Source of the DNA: Bog-756 sp963829235
GTDB taxonomy: Bacteria; Actinomycetota; Acidimicrobiia; Acidimicrobiales; RAAP-2
NCBI GenBank assembly: GCA_963829235.1
Contig: CAWHIF010000004.1
Location: 310,001 to 374,000 of the forward strand
Direction of reading: 5' to 3'
Length of the DNA stretch: 64,000 nucleotides
A program made the position numbers and the translations under genes. Positions 1-9,573 of this stretch are shown here, piece by piece; position 1 is the first letter of the stretch, and every line of letters starts with the position of its first letter. Below the pieces are notes generated by a model, which was given only the letters and a program-made list of their open reading frames with translations, was not told the DNA's origin and ran no database searches.

Positions 1-984
1 GCCGGGGCCCCCGGTGCTCAGGATCGTTCCGGCCTGACCCACTGCCACACACTGATCCGGTGAGGCGCACGCCGCCGCCTCCAGGTCAGCGGACGTTTCT
101 GTGTGGCCCGGGAACCATTCGGCCCCTCCGTCGTCCGACCAGGCCAGGAGTCCGTGGCCGCCCACACCCAGACAGGCCGGGCCGGAGCAGGCGATGCCGT
201 TGAGCGGCGAGAGCGAGTCGAGGGCTGAGAACGGGACGGGCGTCGGTGCCCACGTGGTCCCGTTCGCGGTGGCCAGGTCCGTGACCGCGGAGCTGGTGAC
301 CGCGGCACACTGCACGGCGGCACTGCACGCCACGCCGTCCAACACCCCGAAACCGCTGGACACGGTGTGCCACCGGAGCCCACCGTCGTCGGTCATGAGG
401 ACCGTTTCACCATCGCCGACCGCGTAGCACCGGCCGGAACCCGCACAGGCGACCGACGACAGGGGCAGGTCGACACCGGTCCGCTCCATGGTCCACCTCG
501 TCCCGGCATCGTCGGTGAGGAGGGCGGTCCCGGCGTCGCCGACAATGACGCAGTGAGCCGGGTCGGAGCAGGCGACACCGTAGAGGAACTGTTCGGTGGG
601 AACAAGCACGGGAGTCCAGGATCGCCCTCCGGTTCTGCTCACCTGGACACCCCCGGGCCCGCCCACGGCGATGCACTCCGAGACACTCGGGCACGCGACC
701 GAGTCGAGCGCTGCGGGCGGTCCGGGGTGGGCGGTCGGTGCGGGGTGGGCGGTCGGTGCGGGGTGGGCGGTCGGTGCGGGGTGGGCGGACACCGCAGGGT
801 GCTTGGGAGCGGTGCGGTGCGGGGCCACCTTCATGCCTTCGAAACCGCCCGAGGCGACCACGCCACCCACGGCCAGGGCTCCGCCAAGGGCCACTCCCAC
901 CATGATCCACGAGGGGCGCACCCGCCTCGTCTCGCTGCGGGAGGCCATCGTGCTCCGGGAGGCCATCGTGCTCCGGGAGGCCAT
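1..984 (-). CDS. Secreted Ycf48-like beta-propeller protein, C-terminus beyond window
   Basis: The reading frame runs off the left edge, so only about 328 residues are visible. A hydrophobic segment (WIMVGVALGGALAVGGVVA) follows a basic N-terminus, then comes a His-Ala-Pro-Thr linker made of six-residue repeats. The rest is a series of roughly 40-residue units of the form SVACxxxxxCxAVG...GGxxW, typical of Ycf48/BNR-type beta-propeller proteins secreted by actinobacteria. Paired cysteines in each unit suggest disulfides outside the membrane. The start is uncertain: ATGs at 984, 966 and 948 lie in an 18-bp repeat, and another in-frame ATG lies at 1044. The ligand is unknown. It is divergent from the enoyl-CoA hydratase gene. 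Confidence 0.75.
   Translation of the reverse strand, partial: MASRSTMASRSTMASRSETRRVRPSWIMVGVALGGALAVGGVVASGGFEGMKVAPHRTAPKHPAVSAHPAPTAHPAPTAHPAPTAHPGPPAALDSVACPSVSECIAVGGPGGVQVSRTGGRSWTPVLVPTEQFLYGVACSDPAHCVIVGDAGTALLTDDAGTRWTMERTGVDLPLSSVACAGSGRCYAVGDGETVLMTDDGGLRWHTVSSGFGVLDGVACSAAVQCAAVTSSAVTDLATANGTTWAPTPVPFSALDSLSPLNGIACSGPACLGVGGHGLLAWSDDGGAEWFPGHTETSADLEAAACASPDQCVAVGQAGTILSTGGPG
726..789 (-). repeat. 18-bp in-frame tandem repeat (TAHPAP linker)
   Basis: Three perfect copies and a partial fourth of the unit GGTGGGCGGTCGGTGCGG. They encode a repeated Thr-Ala-His-Pro-Ala-Pro linker between the membrane segment and the propeller of the secreted protein. The repeat can probably change length without a frameshift. 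Confidence 0.9.
941..984 (-). repeat. 18-bp repeat that multiplies the start codon
   Basis: Two full copies and one partial copy of GAGGCCATCGTGCTCCGG. On the minus strand each copy supplies an in-frame ATG, encoding M-A-S-R-S-T. The ATGs at 966 and 948 also have a GGAG about eight bases upstream; the one at 984 has a weaker G-run. Three equivalent starts are therefore possible. Confidence 0.85.
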
Positions 985-1123
985 CCCCCGGAGACCGAGA
1001 AGCTGCCAGGAGAGGCCGGACGAGAAGATCACCTGGCCCAGCATCGCTCACCCCGGGCCTCGGCGTGCAGCACGGCGGCGTTCGCAACCCGGCAATAGGA
1101 TCACCCGGTGGGAGGACTCCGCC

Positions 1124-1843
1124 ATGCCTGAACCGGTCTCGTATGAATGCAACGACCGCATTGCCACAATCACCATGGACGACGGCAAGGCGAACGCGCT
1201 CTCCCTCAAGATGCTGTCAGCGGTGAATGAGGCCCTCGATCAGGCCACAGCCGATGGCGCCGTCGTCGTGCTGACCGGTCGAACGGGGATCTTCTCCGGA
1301 GGGTTCGATCTCAATGTGCTGCGTTCAGGTGGGTCAGACGCGGCCCGCATGCTCGAGCAGGGTTTCCTGCTCGCGCTCCGGCTCCTCGAGCACCCGACAC
1401 CTGTGGTCATCGCCTGCAACGGTCACGCGGTGGCCATGGGGAGCTTTCTCCTCCTCTCCGGCGACTACCGCATCGGGGTCAACGGCCGATTCAGATTGGT
1501 GGCAAACGAGGTGGCCATCGGCCTCACGATGCCGTGGGCCGCCATCGAGATCTGTCGTCAACGCCTGGCACCGGCACACTTCAACCGGGCGGTGATCCTC
1601 GCCGAGGCCTACGAACCTGCCGACGGCGTCGCGGCCGGGTTTTTGGATCGCGTCGTCGAGGTACCCGACCTGGCCCGGACTGCGATCGCGGTGGCGAATG
1701 AGCTCGCGGCTTTGGACCGAGATGCCCATGCGGCTTCGAAATCCCGTGCCCGACAGTCGGCGATTTCGGCCATCAAAGGAGGGCTGGAACTCGACCGGGA
1801 GGTCTTCAGGCTCCTCAGCACGGCCACCACCACCGAGGGTTGA
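1124..1843 (+). CDS. Enoyl-CoA hydratase/isomerase family protein (crotonase)
   Basis: A 239-residue protein of the crotonase superfamily, acting on acyl-CoA thioesters in the cytosol. The two oxyanion-hole regions are visible: GIFSGGFDL around residue 50 and NGHAVAMGSFLLLSGDY around residue 100. A glutamate in NEVAIGLTMPW sits where the catalytic acid is found in hydratases. The length is slightly short of the usual 255-265 residues. The start is set by GGAGG at 1111-1115. An in-frame extension upstream to 596 exists but is antisense to the secreted protein and lacks crotonase features. The exact reaction (hydratase, isomerase or hydrolase) cannot be told from sequence. Confidence 0.85.
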   Translation: MPEPVSYECNDRIATITMDDGKANALSLKMLSAVNEALDQATADGAVVVLTGRTGIFSGGFDLNVLRSGGSDAARMLEQGFLLALRLLEHPTPVVIACNGHAVAMGSFLLLSGDYRIGVNGRFRLVANEVAIGLTMPWAAIEICRQRLAPAHFNRAVILAEAYEPADGVAAGFLDRVVEVPDLARTAIAVANELAALDRDAHAASKSRARQSAISAIKGGLELDREVFRLLSTATTTEG

Positions 1844-1914
1844 CCTCGACGGGCACTGCAAAGGCGAAGAGCCATCGCCCGTGGCCTCCGTTCTCGAGCC
1901 CCCCCGACCCGTCC

Positions 1915-1963
1915 CAACCGACCGAGACCGTCGTGACCGGCCCTCAACCGACCGAGACCGTCG
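1915..1963. repeat. Duplicated 19-bp end of the GH3 gene
   Basis: CAACCGACCGAGACCGTCG occurs at 1915-1933 and 1945-1963 with a 30-bp period. The second copy contains the stop codon and last codons of the GH3 gene. The first lies just behind it in the 3' flank, so the gene end has been duplicated. Confidence 0.85.
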
Positions 1964-4173
1964 CGCCCAGCGGGAGGTTGGCCGACGAGTCGCCCACCAT
2001 GATCCGGTACTGGCCGGGCTCTTCCTCCCAGGCCTGGTCGGTGCTGTCCCAGACGGAGAAGGACTGTGGCCCGAGGGGGATGCTGACCTTGGCCGTCTGC
2101 CCCGGTGCCAGGGTGACCTTGTCGAATCCCTTCAACTGCTCGGGGGGCTCCCCGGCCGAGGCCGGGTCCCCCACATAGGCCTGCACGGTGTCCGCTCCGC
2201 TCACGGCACCGGTGTTGGTCAGGTCGGCCGTCACCGTGGCCGTCCCGCCGGACGCCAGGGTGGCCGGCGTCACGCTCAGGTCCGAGAACGAGAACGTCGT
2301 GTACGACAGCCCGAACCCGAAGGGGAAGAGCGGAGCGATCCCCTTGGCGTCGTACCAGCGGTAGCCCACCAGCAGGCCTTCGGAGTACTGGACCGTCCCA
2401 CCCACCCCCGGCCATTGGGCCGGGGTGGACGCCGGGACATCGGCCAGGCCGACCGGAAAGGTGACCGGGAGCTTCCCCGAGGGATCCACCTTGCCGAACA
2501 GGATGTCGGCGATGGAATTGCCGTCCTCCTGGCCCGGGTACCAGGCCTCGACCACCGCCTTGACCGAGTCGAGCCACGGCATGGTCACCGCCGATCCGGT
2601 GTTGAGCACCACCACGGTGTCGGGGTTGGCCCGGGACACGGCTTCGATGAGCTTGTTGTCGGCCGGGGAGAGGTTGATGTTCGAGAGGTCCCTGCCCTCC
2701 CGCTCGTAGAGTCCGGCGAAGACGACGGCCACCGAGGCGTGCGCGGGCCGCGGCCACCGCCTCCGCCTGCAACCCCGGATCGCCGTCCGTCTCGTCACGC
2801 GTGTTTCCTCGGGCGTAGATGACCTTCGTTCGGTGGCCGGCCGCGGCGGCGATGCCCTGGAACGGGGTCACCACGAGGGGCGCGATCACAGAGGTGCCCC
2901 CGCCGCTCGTGACCGCGTCCTTGCCGGCGTCGTCGCCGATGACGGCGATCGACCGGACGCTCCTCGACAGGGGCAGGATGCCGCCGGAGTTCTTCAAGAG
3001 CACCGTTCCGTCATCGGCCACCGTTCGCGCCACCGTGGCGTGGGCGGGAGAGGTGACGATGGCACCCTTGCTCCCTTTGCGCACCCGGTTGAAGAGGCCG
3101 AACTCGAACATGGTGGTGAGCACCCGTGTGGCCATCTCCTGGAGCGTGCTGAGGGAAACCGCTCCCTCGTTGACGGCGATCTCGAGGGGTAGCCCGAAGA
3201 AGACGCCGGTCGGACCCTCCATGTCCTCGAGCCCGGCGTTGGCCGCGGCCACGGTGGAGTGGGTGGCACCACCGTCGGACTGGACGTACCCGCCGAAGTT
3301 CCACTGGCCGAAGAGGATCTTGGCCAGATAGGGGTCCTGGCAGGCGTCGATCCCGTTGATGGTGGAGTAGGAGCACATGACCGCACCGGCACCCCCCTGC
3401 TGGATGGCGGCCTGGAATGCCGGGAGATAGATCTCGTGGACGACCCGGTCGGTGACGATGACGTCGTCGGCGGGGGTGTTCCGATACGTCTCCTGGTTGT
3501 AGAGGGCGAAGTGCTTCACCATGGCGATCGGTCCCTGGCTCTGCACCCCCTCGACATCGGCGGCGGCGATCTGGCCGGAGAGATACGGGTCCTCGCCGTA
3601 CGACTCGTAGGCCCGGCCCCACCTCGGGTCACGGACGATATTGACCGTTGGTCCCATACCGACGTCGACGCCCTTTCCTGCGAGCTCGCTCCCGACCACG
3701 GCGCCGTACTGGCGGGCCTCAGCCGGGTCCCAGGTGGCAGCGGAGCTGACCGGCGCCGGCAGTTGGGTCACTCCGGTCAGGCCATGAGCGACACCGGCTG
3801 CCCCGTCGGAGATGGCCATCGCCGGGACGCAGAGCGCGGGGATGGCCAGGGTGTTGCCCTCATAGGGGCCGATGACCCGATGCACCATGTCATCGAGTTG
3901 TGCGAGGCTCATCCGGGCCACCACCATGGCGGCGCGTGCGGCCGGAGACGCGGTGGAATCGACCCACGGGCAGCGCGTCGCCTTGGCCGACAGGGAGTGG
4001 GACTCAGTTCCGGTGGGGCCGATCGAAGACGGCGCAGATACAGGACGTGGTGCGGGTCCGTGGATGGTCCTGGCGACCGACGAAGGCACGGCACCGCCAA
4101 TGACGAGGACAAGCCCAAAGCCCACCACGAGGACGGGCGTCCGGAGTACGAGAACGAGCGATCTGCCAACCAT
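1944..4173 (-). pseudogene. Secreted GH3 beta-glycosidase, frameshifted
   Basis: A glycoside hydrolase family 3 protein of about 742 residues if one frameshift is corrected. It would act outside the cell on beta-glucosides or beta-xylosides. The start at 4173 gives a signal peptide (VLVLRTPVLVVGFGLVLVIG). The N-terminal barrel shows DPRWGRAYESYGEDPYLSG, KHFALYNQET and QSDGGATHS, whose Asp is the nucleophile position. The C-terminal part has the GLSYTTF strand and a fibronectin-III-like end. The frame changes near 2740, between AEAVAAARA and SVAVVFAGLY, so a single extra base separates the two halves. It may be a real lesion or an assembly error. A second GH3 gene lies at 15.6-18.5 kb. Confidence 0.85.
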
Positions 4174-4782
4174 GAAACCCCCACACTGAAATGCCGAGGC
4201 AACGAGGTGTTTCCGCCTGGGTTGCCGGTGATGGACGTCGATCTGACCGGGCCGGTGCTTCACGATATCGGTCGGAGGAGATGGGTGGGGGAACCCCATG
4301 AACTGGCAGTTCAGGGAGTCGGTCCCCCCGGCCCGGCCGCTCCTTCGAGCCCGCCGGCCTCAGTGGGTCCACCCTTCGAGCGTGGAGTGGGCCGTGCACA
4401 GTCGATCGCGCTCGGGGGGCACCACGATGAGGCGCCGCCGTGCAACGGGACCCGCCCGATGGACCGTTGTTGTGTTCGGTGTTGATAGCAGCCCGCATCC
4501 GACGGGCTCGCACCACTCGTGCCGCGAGCGGCGAGGTGGATCACATCCGCCTCGTCTGGGCCCTTGTGCCCTGATGGGGGCCAGCTCAGGGGCGGGGTCG
4601 GCTGAGTGACGGTGCACCGGTCGACGCCGAGCACGGCCTGGTAACCGTCGGACCCGGTTTCCAAGTGCGGTACTGCCGGCGCCCTGCTGCGCGGGACGGC
4701 GATGCGAACGGGCCTGCCCGTTGTTCATGACTCCCACCCATGGCAGGCTCTTTGTCATCCTCAGCCGAGTGAAGGAGCGACC
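4174..4782. other. Divergent intergenic region
   Basis: About 600 bases between the GH3 gene and the cupin gene. I see no open frame with family resemblance, no RNA gene and no clear repeat. It must hold the promoters of both divergent genes. Confidence 0.5.
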
Positions 4783-5211
4783 ATGACCGACAGCACCAGC
4801 ACGGCCGGCCGTTGCCCGGTGGTTCTCGGACCAGGCGGCGGTCGGGCGTATCCGATGGGTCGGATCTCGACGGTCTTCAAGGCCGACGGTGCGGAGACCG
4901 GGCAACGGTATTCCATATCCGAGTGGTGGCTCGACCCGTACACGAAAGGACCCGGAGCGCACTCGCATCCCGAGGACGATGTCTTCTACGTCCTCGCCGG
5001 CACCATGAGCGTGCTGATAGGCACCGAATGGATAGAGGCGGGCCCAGGGTCCTTTGTCCTGGTACCGGCGACCATCACCCATGACTTCGAGAACCGCGGC
5101 TCGGAACGTGCCGGGGTGCTCAATATCTCGGTCCCGGGCAACTTCGAGCCACGCATGCCGGACATCGCACAGTGGTTCGCCCAGCATCCTCCGGACGACA
5201 CCGATAGCTGA
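4783..5211 (+). CDS. Small cupin-domain protein
   Basis: A 142-residue single-domain cupin. Cupin motif 1 is GAHSHPEDDVFYVLAGTMSV (residues about 52-71), with two His and a Glu that would bind a metal. Motif 2 follows with GSFVLVPATITHDF, which supplies the last His. Such proteins are often dioxygenases, isomerases or sensors; the substrate is not evident. The start at 4783 is fixed by GAAGGAG at 4771-4777, and an upstream extension to 4702 has no ribosome site. It stands alone on the plus strand. Confidence 0.85.
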   Translation: MTDSTSTAGRCPVVLGPGGGRAYPMGRISTVFKADGAETGQRYSISEWWLDPYTKGPGAHSHPEDDVFYVLAGTMSVLIGTEWIEAGPGSFVLVPATITHDFENRGSERAGVLNISVPGNFEPRMPDIAQWFAQHPPDDTDS

Positions 5212-5323
5212 GCCGGAATGCGGCGGGGTTCCGCTCAGGTCGAACGGCTCCTGCCACCGACCGGGGAAATACCCGAGTACCCGGCCAGTGGCACTTGCAC
5301 GTCGGCGGCGCCAGGGGTACCGA

Positions 5324-6034
5324 TCAGGTGTTCAAGGCGAAATCCGCGATCCATCCGGCGACCGTTGTCAACAACGCCTGGCGTCCGGGTTCGTCGGAAG
5401 GAACACACCGGCGATCAGTGGGATCGTAGACCGTGCCGATTGCACCGGCATGGTCTGTCTCCACTTCTCGGAGCGTGATCTCCCATCCAGCCCGGGAAAA
5501 CGCGTCGAACGTGATCCGAGCCCGTTCGACGGGCACGACCTCATCGAAGGTCCCGTGGATGAGCAGGAGGGGGACAGAAGGGTCGGCGTCGGTGCGGAAG
5601 GGATCTCGCTCGCGGAAGGGCGAGTCATCGAAGCCTCCTGAAAGTCCGATGAAACGAGCGGGACGCCAGCCACCGAGGTTCGTCGTGCGCAACACGACAT
5701 CCAATCCAGCGCTTGCCCCGAGCGACCATCCGGCCAGGACGACCCGACCGAAGCCGACGGCCTCGGCGAGGTCACGGGTGAAGGCGAGCGACGCGGTGAG
5801 ATGATGTCGTCCCATTCCGCCGTCAGCACTCGTCCAGTCGGGGACGATCGTCGTTGCTCCGGCGGCCGCGATCCGGTGGGCCAGCGGCTCGAGAACGTCT
5901 CGTTCGTTCGGGCCGCGGCCATGCCACAGGAGAACGGCCACGGACCCACCAGGGCGTTCCGGTTCATAGATGTCGAGCAGCTGACCGAGCCCGTAATCAA
6001 CGGCGCCCAGCCGCCGCACAATTGATCTGGCCAT
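5324..6034 (-). CDS. Alpha/beta hydrolase (BD-FAE/dienelactone hydrolase-like)
   Basis: A 236-residue alpha/beta hydrolase without a signal peptide. The oxyanion region is LLWHGRGPNERDVL (about residues 34-47). The nucleophile elbow is AGWSLGAS, with Ser in the G-x-S-x-G pattern. The acid region is LLIHGTFDEVVPVER, and a His follows in ETDHAGAIG. All triad positions are therefore present. This layout fits small carboxylesterases and acetyl-esterases. The start ATG at 6034 matches the beginning of homologous folds, whereas the upstream extension is low-complexity. No partner gene suggests a substrate. Confidence 0.8.
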   Translation of the reverse strand: MARSIVRRLGAVDYGLGQLLDIYEPERPGGSVAVLLWHGRGPNERDVLEPLAHRIAAAGATTIVPDWTSADGGMGRHHLTASLAFTRDLAEAVGFGRVVLAGWSLGASAGLDVVLRTTNLGGWRPARFIGLSGGFDDSPFRERDPFRTDADPSVPLLLIHGTFDEVVPVERARITFDAFSRAGWEITLREVETDHAGAIGTVYDPTDRRCVPSDEPGRQALLTTVAGWIADFALNT

Positions 6035-6185
6035 GGGGCCATTGTCGCAGTCCACAGTGGTCGCCTGCCTGTATGTGAACCGAGACACCCAGGTCGCCCC
6101 GCCAGGGCGGTGCCGACACCCTCGGCTCCCGACGAACAGAGCTCGGCCGTTACCGGACGTTGGAGACGAGTCGACGGGCGGGAGG

Positions 6186-6554
6186 TCAGCTGCCGTAGGG
6201 TCGGGTGAGTACCTCCAGATTGTGGCCCGAGGGGTCCTCGAAGTAGAAGCCCCGTCCGTGGTTGTTGATGCGCATCTCCTGTTGGTGGCCGGGGTCGGCC
6301 CAGTAGGTGATGCCACGATCGGTCACCCGGGCGAAGATGGCATCGAACTCCTCTTCGGAGACAAGGAAGGCATAGTGATTGTGGACCGGAGCCGATCGAT
6401 CGTCGTAGTCGAGGCTCACGCCATTGGCGGTCTCGACGCAGACAAACGGCCCAAAGGCCTTCGGGGGACCGAGACCGAGGATGTCGGCGAGAAAGTCGGC
6501 TGAAGCCTGCTTGTCCTGTACCGGGACGATGGTGTGGTTGAGCTGGACTGCCAT
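6186..6554 (-). CDS. VOC (glyoxalase/bleomycin-resistance fold) protein
   Basis: A 122-residue vicinal-oxygen-chelate protein. The two beta-alpha-beta-beta-beta halves are visible: LNHTIVPVQDKQASADFLAD at the N-terminus and FYFEDPSGHNLEVLTRPYGS at the C-terminus. Metal-ligand positions are the first His (NHT) and the Glu of LEVL. The strong AAGGAGG site eight bases before the ATG at 6554 fixes the start. Its substrate is unknown; relatives include dioxygenases and antibiotic-binding proteins. Confidence 0.85.
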   Translation of the reverse strand: MAVQLNHTIVPVQDKQASADFLADILGLGPPKAFGPFVCVETANGVSLDYDDRSAPVHNHYAFLVSEEEFDAIFARVTDRGITYWADPGHQQEMRINNHGRGFYFEDPSGHNLEVLTRPYGS

Positions 6555-6606
6555 GACGCCTCCTTCGGTATTCCGCACGATCCATTATCCAGCCCCGGAA
6601 GGGCTC

Positions 6607-6631
6607 GTCCGCGGGCAGATTGCCCGCGGAC
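6607..6631. other. Perfect 11-bp hairpin in the divergent intergenic region
   Basis: GTCCGCGGGCA and TGCCCGCGGAC form a perfect stem around a GAT loop. It sits in the 342-bp gap (6555-6896) between the VOC gene and the hydroxylase gene, upstream of both, so it does not look like a terminator of either. There is no T-tract. It could be an operator or a leftover. I see nothing else in this gap. Confidence 0.6.
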
Positions 6632-6896
6632 ACTGTCTGATCCGTCGACGTGAGCGCAGACCGCTGCTCTGGGCGCCCCATCATTGGACCCGCGGGACCC
6701 CCCGAGACAGGGCCGCACTCCGAACGCGCCGCTCAACCGCATCCCACTGGGCTCTCCCGTCCGGACCGGACGAAGGAGAGAAACAAACGGCCCGCCACTG
6801 TCAATGTAACGCGCATCGGACGCTTGCGGCAAGGGCTCGGTCGGTGTGCAGAATCTTCGGTCCGAACAGAACCTGCAGTAACAGGAGGGGTGGCGT

Positions 6897-8408
6897 ATGA
6901 CCGAGCATGCGGTGGTGATCGCCGGAGGCGGTCCGACGGGGATGATGCTGGCGGCCGAATTGGCTTTGGCAAAGGTCGACGTGGTCGTCGTCGAGCAGCG
7001 TCCCAATCATATGCTCGTCGGCTCCCGAGCCGGCGGCTTTCACTCACGCACGATCGAGGTGCTGGACCAACGTGGGGTTGCTGATCGGTTCCTCGCAGAG
7101 GGTCAGGTGGCTCAAGCCGTGACGATCGGGTCAACCGTGTTGGACATGAGCGACTTCCCGACGCGTCATCCATACTCCCTCGGGATCTGGCAGAACCGGA
7201 TCGAGGAGATCATGGCGGCCTGGATCGCCGAGCTCCCGGTACGCATCAACTACGGATGTGAGGTGACGGGCTTCGCGCAGGACGGTACCGGAGTCGACGT
7301 CGAACTGTCCGACGGCGAGCCTCTGCGGGCGCAGTACCTCGTCGGGTGCGACGGGGGGCGCAGCGTCATCCGCAAAGCTGCAGGGATCGACTTCCCGGGG
7401 TGGGATCCGACGAAGAGCAACCTGATCGCCGAGGTCGAGGTGACCGAGGAACCGCCGCGGGGCGTTCGCCATGACGCTGTGGGCATCCATGCTCTCCACA
7501 GAATGGAGGACGGGCGGACGGTGCGGGTCGTCGTGACCGAGCAGCAGCTCGGGCCGAGCAGCGAGCCGACCCTGACCGACCTCAGCGAAGCGCTCAACGC
7601 CGTGTACGGCACCGACTTCGGGATCCACAGCCCCACGTGGATCTCCAGGTTCACCGACATGACTCGTCAGGCGGAGGCCTACCGCGCCGGGCGGGTTCTC
7701 CTCGCAGGCGACTCGGCGCATGTGCACTACCCGGCGGGCGGACAGGGCCTCAGCCTCGGTGTGCAGGATGCGGTGAACCTGGGATGGAAGCTGGCGCAGG
7801 TGGTCAATGGGATCTCTCCGGAGCACCTTCTGGATACCTATCGGGACGAACGCCACCCCGTCGCTGCCCGTGCGCTTCAGCACACGATGGCTCTCGGTCT
7901 GCTCCAACGGAGGGACGAGCGCACCAAGGCCCTGGTCGATGTGGTGTCTGAGCTGGCGAGAATGGACGAGCCTCGCAAATGGCTCGCCGGAATCATCTCC
8001 GGCCTCGACATTCACTACGACCTCGGCGAGGGCCATCCCCTGCTCGGCCGCCGCATGCCCGATCTGGACCTCGTGGCCGACGATGGCCCGCTACGCACCT
8101 TCAGCCTGCTGCACGGCGCCAGGCCGGTGCTGCTCAACTTTGGTGAACCCGTCGCCTTTGACATCACTCCATGGGCTGATCGGGTGCAGTTGATCGATGC
8201 TCACTATGGCGGTCGGTGGGAGCTTCCGGTTGTTGGCGCGGTCACCGCTCCCACCGCCGTGTTGATCCGACCCGACGGATATGTCGCCTGGGTGGCGGTG
8301 GGTACTGCTCCCGGATTGGGAGACGCCCTGGCCACCTGGTTCGGCACACCACGAGGAGGGGCGTCCATTGCCGCTCGATCCAAGCGTCAACCCAGTCCAG
8401 ACGCGTAG
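6897..8408 (+). CDS. FAD-dependent aromatic hydroxylase (PheA/TfdB-RdmE type)
   Basis: A 503-residue class A flavin monooxygenase using NAD(P)H and oxygen to hydroxylate an aromatic or polyketide substrate in the cytosol. The ADP-binding motif is VIAGGGPTGMMLA at residues 6-18. The second FAD/NADPH motif is YLVGCDGGRSVIR (about 150-162). The GD motif is VLLAGDSAHVHYPAGGQGL (about 272-290). The C-terminal 120 residues form the thioredoxin-like domain seen in this subfamily (ARPVLLNFGEP). Length is normal. The start is supported by AGGAGG at 6882-6887. No ring-cleavage gene is adjacent. Confidence 0.9.
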   Translation: MTEHAVVIAGGGPTGMMLAAELALAKVDVVVVEQRPNHMLVGSRAGGFHSRTIEVLDQRGVADRFLAEGQVAQAVTIGSTVLDMSDFPTRHPYSLGIWQNRIEEIMAAWIAELPVRINYGCEVTGFAQDGTGVDVELSDGEPLRAQYLVGCDGGRSVIRKAAGIDFPGWDPTKSNLIAEVEVTEEPPRGVRHDAVGIHALHRMEDGRTVRVVVTEQQLGPSSEPTLTDLSEALNAVYGTDFGIHSPTWISRFTDMTRQAEAYRAGRVLLAGDSAHVHYPAGGQGLSLGVQDAVNLGWKLAQVVNGISPEHLLDTYRDERHPVAARALQHTMALGLLQRRDERTKALVDVVSELARMDEPRKWLAGIISGLDIHYDLGEGHPLLGRRMPDLDLVADDGPLRTFSLLHGARPVLLNFGEPVAFDITPWADRVQLIDAHYGGRWELPVVGAVTAPTAVLIRPDGYVAWVAVGTAPGLGDALATWFGTPRGGASIAARSKRQPSPDA

Positions 8409-8493
8409 ATCACCATCAGACTGAGTCGAGGGTCGGGACGCTCGGACCTGCGACTCGCTGAGGATCCCCGATTCACCGGCTTTGGCCGGACGA

Positions 8494-8811
8494 TCACATC
8501 GTGGTCGAAGCCTGGGCCAGGATCCGGGCCGCGCACGACTCGGACGAGGCATGGGTCGTGTCGACAATCAGGTCGTAGACGACGCCTTCACGGACAACGG
8601 CCACCTGGGACTCGGCCATTCCTACCCTGCGATCTGGCCGCAACGCCTCCAGTAGGGACCCGTCCTCGATCCCCTTGTCAGACACTGCCCTGATCAGGTC
8701 ATCGACACCGAGCAACAGCCAGGGTGTCACCAGCATCTCCCGAAGAACCCGAGCAATCGATGTCTTGCCGGACGAAGATACGCCGTTCAGCACGATGACC
8801 TGGGTACGCAC
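8494..8811 (-). pseudogene. CPT-family phosphotransferase with central deletion
   Basis: The 105-residue frame joins both ends of a chloramphenicol-phosphotransferase-like kinase. The N-terminus has the P-loop NGVSSSGKTSIAR and then WLLLGVDDLI. The C-terminus has GMAESQVAVVREGVVYDL and IVDTTHASSESCA. Full-length relatives are about 175-190 residues. The stretch between the DDLI region and GMAESQ, which carries the catalytic core and lid, is missing. The join stays in frame around SLLEALRPDRRVG, so a truncated protein could still be made, but kinase activity is unlikely. The GTG at 8811 is the plausible start. That it is a CPT relative is from remembered family patterns. Confidence 0.75.
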
Positions 8812-8868
8812 AAGGGCAAGGTCACACTGTCCTCGATCCGGTTTGGCGGCAATGGGTACGCTTCGGGG

Positions 8869-9360
8869 ATGCCAGATCGCCGCCGAATCGGTGCCCTCCT
8901 CCTCGTGTTCGGCTACCTCGGTGTCGTCGGCGGCAGCGTGGCCTGGATCGTTTCGTACTGGAATATGGATCCGTACCACGTCGAGATCACCGTCTACCAG
9001 ACCGCTCTCGCCCTTGGAATCGGACTGGCCGGACTTGCGTGCTGGCGCTGGACGGCCACATCCCGAAGTCCGACGACGCTTCGTGGACCGACCCGATGGA
9101 TGGCCGCCGCATCGTTGGTACTGGCGGCAGCACCAACAGCCCAGACCTATGAAACCTACGACAATCACCGTCAGCTCCTGCGATTCCCCCAACACGCATC
9201 GGCCTTCTATCCGCACTACCGTCTGCTCATCGCCGGGGGCGTTGCCTTCACGGCCGGTCTCCTCCTGGCCGCCATTGGATTCTGGGCACTCGGGAGTGCG
9301 ACCAGGGTGTCGTCGGCTGAACTGGTACTCGATCATGAGGAAGGGGCAATCGCCGGCTAG
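8869..9360 (+). CDS. Four-helix integral membrane protein
   Basis: A 163-residue protein with four hydrophobic segments at about residues 8-29, 42-58, 76-92 and 118-142. The loop between helices 3 and 4 holds YETYDNHRQLLRFPQHASAF. I do not recognise the family. It is divergent from the deleted kinase gene with 57 bases between the starts and is otherwise isolated. Base use matches neighbouring real genes, and the predicted topology supports a true gene. Confidence 0.65.
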   Translation: MPDRRRIGALLLVFGYLGVVGGSVAWIVSYWNMDPYHVEITVYQTALALGIGLAGLACWRWTATSRSPTTLRGPTRWMAAASLVLAAAPTAQTYETYDNHRQLLRFPQHASAFYPHYRLLIAGGVAFTAGLLLAAIGFWALGSATRVSSAELVLDHEEGAIAG

Positions 9361-9573
9361 GCCGCCGCCCGGATTCGGTCACTGGCAATTCGCCATTCAC
9401 CGGTGATATCGGGTCCGCTGGTTCATCGCCCAGCACCGGGCGGGCGAGGAATGCCTGGTGCCACCGGGAGCATGGCCCATCACTACTCGAGTTCAACCGA
9501 CACGCTTCGATGATCCGATGACGATACGGGGGCTGGTTCTGCGCCCAACGATCAGCGGGATAGGCACCGCCGC

